A DNA stretch of 64,000 nt from Mangifera indica (lineage: Eukaryota > Streptophyta > Magnoliopsida > Sapindales > Anacardiaceae): positions 6,311,501-6,375,500 of the forward strand of contig NC_058154.1 in the NCBI RefSeq assembly GCF_011075055.1, read 5' to 3'. Position numbers and translations under genes: made by a program. Below, piece by piece: positions 61,186 through 64,000 of this stretch; position 1 is the first letter of the stretch, and every line of letters starts with the position of its first letter. The notes under the pieces are model-generated. The model saw only the letters and a program-made list of their open reading frames with translations. It ran no database searches and was not told the origin of the DNA.

Positions 61186-62575
61186 AGGGTATTTCGACTT
61201 GTAGTTTTTTAATTTTATATCCGTTTTTTCTGTTTTAGGTTTTTCGATATGTAGTTTTTTATTTTTGTGCATTTTAAAAATATTTTACAATGTAATGATG
61301 AAATTTCTGCTCGAAATTTCAGTTTTTTCGTTTATAAGATATATCTATTTGTATTTTCGAATTTCAGTTTCGTTTTTTTGAATTTCACCATTTTAGAATA
61401 TATTGACCCGTATTTTTTAGATTTTTGAATGATTTTTTGATTGTTGACATTCTAAGGTATTTCAATATGTAGAATTCGAATTTTAGTTTCGTTTTTTTTA
61501 TTTTCGTCGCTTTAGGATATATCGACTCATATTTTTCAGATTTTCCAATGATTTTTCGATTGTTAACCTTTTAGGGTATTTGAACGTATATAATTCGAAT
61601 TTCAACTCCGTTTTTTCGATTTTTTCCATACTAGGATAAATCGATTCGTATTTTTTAAGTTTTCTAATGATTTTTTTATTGTTAACATTCTAGGGTATTT
61701 TAACGTGTAGAATTTGAATTTCAGTATTGTTTTTTCGATTTTCGTCGTTTTAAGATATATCGACTTATATTTTTCATATTTTCAAATGATTTTTTAATTA
61801 TTAACATTGTAGGGTATTTCAACATACAAAATTCAAATTTCAGTTTCTGTTTTTCGAATTTCATCATTTTAGGATATATCGACTCGTATTTTCAGATTTT
61901 CAAATGATTTTTTAATTGTTGACATTCCAGAGTATCTCAACATACATAATTCAAATTTCATTTCTGTTTTTTTTATTTTCGCCATTCTAGGATAAATCGA
62001 CTCATATTTTTCAGATTTTTGAATGATTTTTTATTGTTGACATTCGAGGGTATTTCAACATATAGATTTCAAATTTCAGTTTTGTTTTTTCAATTTTCAC
62101 TATTTTAGGATAGATCGAATTATATTTTTATATTTTCAAATGATTGTTTGATTGTTGACATTCCAGAACATTTTAACGTATTAAATTCGAATTTCAGTTT
62201 CATTTTTTGAATTTCATTTTTTTTAATATATCATCCCATATTTTCAGATTTTTGAATGATTTTTTTATTGTTGACATTTCAGGATATTTCAATGTATAGA
62301 ATTCGAATTTCAATTTCATTTTTTCAATTTTCACCATTTTAAGACAATCGACTCCTATTTTTTAGATTTTTGAATAGTCTTTCGATTGTTAACATTCGAG
62401 GGCATTTCAATGTATAGAAGTCGAATTTCAATTCCCTTTTTTGATTTCACCGTTTTAGAATATATCAACTCATATTTTTCAGATTTTCGTACAATTTTTT
62501 TATTGTTGATGTTCTAGGGTATTTCAACATATAGAATTCGAATTTCAGTTTCACTTTTCAGATTTTTGTCATTTT
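61186..62575. repeat. Tandem array of about 118-bp T-rich units
   Basis: At least ten recognisable units. The anchor AATGATT (or a variant) recurs at about 61428, 61547, 61666, 61785, 61903, 62022, 62139, 62255, 62373 and 62490, a spacing of 116-119 bp. Each unit has the order TTGTTGACATTCTAGGGTATTTCAAC, AGAATTCGAATTTCAG, TTTTTTCGATTTTC, TTTAGGATATATCGACTC and TTTTTCAGATTTT in variable form. The first part (61186-61400) is more degenerate. Units are diverged from each other, so the array is old, and it is strongly strand-asymmetric in T content. Confidence 0.9.
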
Positions 62576-62692
62576 TGTTTTGATTGTTTTTCTATTTTTT
62601 ATCTTTCTATGTTTTTTTTATTTGTCATTTCTACATTTGTTTACAAATCTGTTTTTTATGAATGTCTTACGAATTTTAAAAATTTTTTGTAG

Positions 62693-64000
62693 GATACTTC
62701 CCGTAAAAAGAAACTTGTCAAAAGCGAGTTGCGAATGCCTGATAAGTCTAAACACTTTTGGGCAAAGGTTATATGTCGTTCACGACGTACCGCATTATAC
62801 AGGATTACGTCTACAATGGCCTCGGATCAGCTTCGACTGTTTGAGATGACATATTTTAGGCATATCCTTATCCAATACCAAATTTTTTGGAGTGTTGGTT
62901 AATGCATTTCTCTTACAACAACTACATTGGGCCTTCGTCGAAGATAAGTTATGGTTTTAGGTTAACGTGGTTTACGTGAGATTCAACCCATTTGAGTTTT
63001 CTCTTATGACAGGGTTATCATTTATCGAAAAGCCCCATTTGAGTTATGCTCTCTTATCGTATATTCCCTACTCATTCGGACATAGGATCAGAGATACACA
63101 CTTTTGGGGCTTTCCAAAGGTGTAGAATCATGACATATAGCGTGTTTTTTTGGCCAGGTCATGGAGGGATGACAATATTTATGCTATCAAGATGGTCTAC
63201 TGTATTGTCTTCATATAGTGTTATTAAGGAATGATCGACGAAAGAAAGTATCTATCAAATACTTGCAGTTGGTTGATCATCTGGATGGGTTTAATTCCTA
63301 TCCCTAAGGTGTTGTCATGTGGCAGATGATGTACAAGTCTATGTAATAGGTGAGTGATAAAGTGTGCTCTGGATAAATGCCTAAAATACGTAAATATGAC
63401 TTCTGCGGATTTCCTTTTGCATTTCAAGTAAGTTTAAATTTATTGATTATATATACGAATTGATTTATTTTAATCATTAATGGTTATATTACAGTATTGG
63501 ATATATGAGACGTTTGACACCTTGTATGATTGGGTTGATATGATTGATATCTATACGTCTCCACAGATGTTTAGATGGCATACATGGGGCATCCCTACTT
63601 GGAGTCATATAGGTATTATTTTCACTGGTGACCAAGTATGTAATCGTTAATCAGTCAATCAATTGATTCATTCAATATTGTAATTATTTTGAGTTATATA
63701 TCTTCATGAATAGGATGATGTCACATTCTCGTTTCATCTATTACCGATTAAGGAAAGTCTACCATGGTATATGGACATCTATGAGTACACCGGTTTGTTG
63801 GATGTACATTCCTTCTCATTATCTTCGATGCCTCTCCCAATAGGAGACGCGGTTTCTCCTGTCATGCCATATTTAGATATACCCTTTGGTACTCCTAGGA
63901 TACTTGAGGAGCCTACTCAGCCTCATATTATAGAGTAGCCCTCATGTCCCCTTATAGTTCAGAGCTAAGCGGCCAAGACCGCAGACCTTCTTAGGGTTAA
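62693..64000 (+). pseudogene. DUF1985 protein pseudogene (Ulp1/MULE-associated), partial
   Basis: The DUF1985 family is plant-specific and often sits with Ulp1-type cysteine protease domains in Mutator-like elements; its biochemical role is unknown. The first exon follows an acceptor TTTTTTGTAG at 62692. It opens with a Lys/Arg-rich part, then the family's early block (LRLFEMTYFRHIL, about 62823-62861). Frame shifts follow, with DKLWF...VRFNPFEFSLMTGL at about 62943-63016 and YLQLVDHLDGFNSYP at 63256-63300, then YDFCGFPFAFQ at 63394-63427. The last two match the FLRLVDDLEAFNSYPWG and LYGFPLAFQ-type signatures I associate with the family. Introns 63428-63494 and 63636-63713 have GT-AG ends and join matching frames (exon 2 begins YWIYETFD). 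At least three stops and two frameshifts lie in exon 1. It continues beyond the window, so any Ulp1 domain is not visible. Confidence 0.75.

Noticed and set aside
1..64000. CRISPR array, operon or bacterial-type defence system
   Set aside because: All features are plant nuclear; the only regular repeats are a minisatellite and short tandem repeats without spacer structure.
1..64000. tRNA or rRNA genes
   Set aside because: The tRNA-like words seen are retroelement primer-binding sites; no cloverleaf with both A and B boxes was found.

Overview
This is an AT-rich, transposon-dense piece of a plant nuclear genome. It is almost certainly from a eudicot: the evidence is a DREB-type AP2/ERF gene, Sirevirus and Ty1/copia elements, Tekay-like LTRs, a TRIM, hAT MITEs and a DUF1985 gene relic. 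The species cannot be named from sequence alone. Only one gene looks intact and functional, an intronless DREB A-4-type ERF transcription factor on the minus strand at 42303-42926. Nearly everything else is transposable element sequence in varied states of decay.

Layout. Positions 1-2275 are the 3' part of a copia-like family called A here, with LTRs of about 1.8-1.9 kb. A small PIF/Harbinger-like MITE lies at 3342-3791. Positions 4143-31280 are best read as one old family-A element (A1). Its two LTRs have net lengths of 1905 and 1900 bp, and it has a CATAC/TATAC target duplication. It has been inflated by nested insertions: a Tekay-like solo LTR inside another solo LTR (5585-10028 containing 5681-7809); a TRIM with three LTRs (11358-12264); a 9.2-kb Sirevirus relic (14022-23229) that itself holds a minus-strand Tekay-like solo LTR (16361-18540); a hAT MITE (23382-23716); a copia-type LTR on the minus strand (23732-25394); and a Sirevirus-type solo LTR (28296-29748). 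Most of these are bounded by perfect target-site duplications.

Positions 31281-35991 hold small, decayed repeats. A family-A LTR (A3) lies on the minus strand at 35992-37799. The ERF gene sits in a low-repeat island at 37800-45128. This is followed by another minus-strand family-A LTR (A4, 45129-46930), unresolved retroelement debris, and a second family-A element with both LTRs and readable gag/pol remnants (A2, 48175-57478). To the right are a hAT MITE (58801-59361), a possible exon fragment, a T-rich tandem array of about 118-bp units (61186-62575), and a DUF1985 pseudogene with two recognisable introns that runs off the window.

How it fits together: there is no operon-like cooperation between genes. 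The sequence records repeated retrotransposon insertion, loss by LTR-LTR recombination (many solo LTRs), and decay. In the Sirevirus, the key-residue changes are of the G-to-A/C-to-T kind expected from deamination of methylated cytosine. I see no evidence for a new multi-gene system. The most unusual structures are the three-LTR TRIM with snRNA-type upstream elements, the nested stack, and the tandem array next to the DUF1985 relic.
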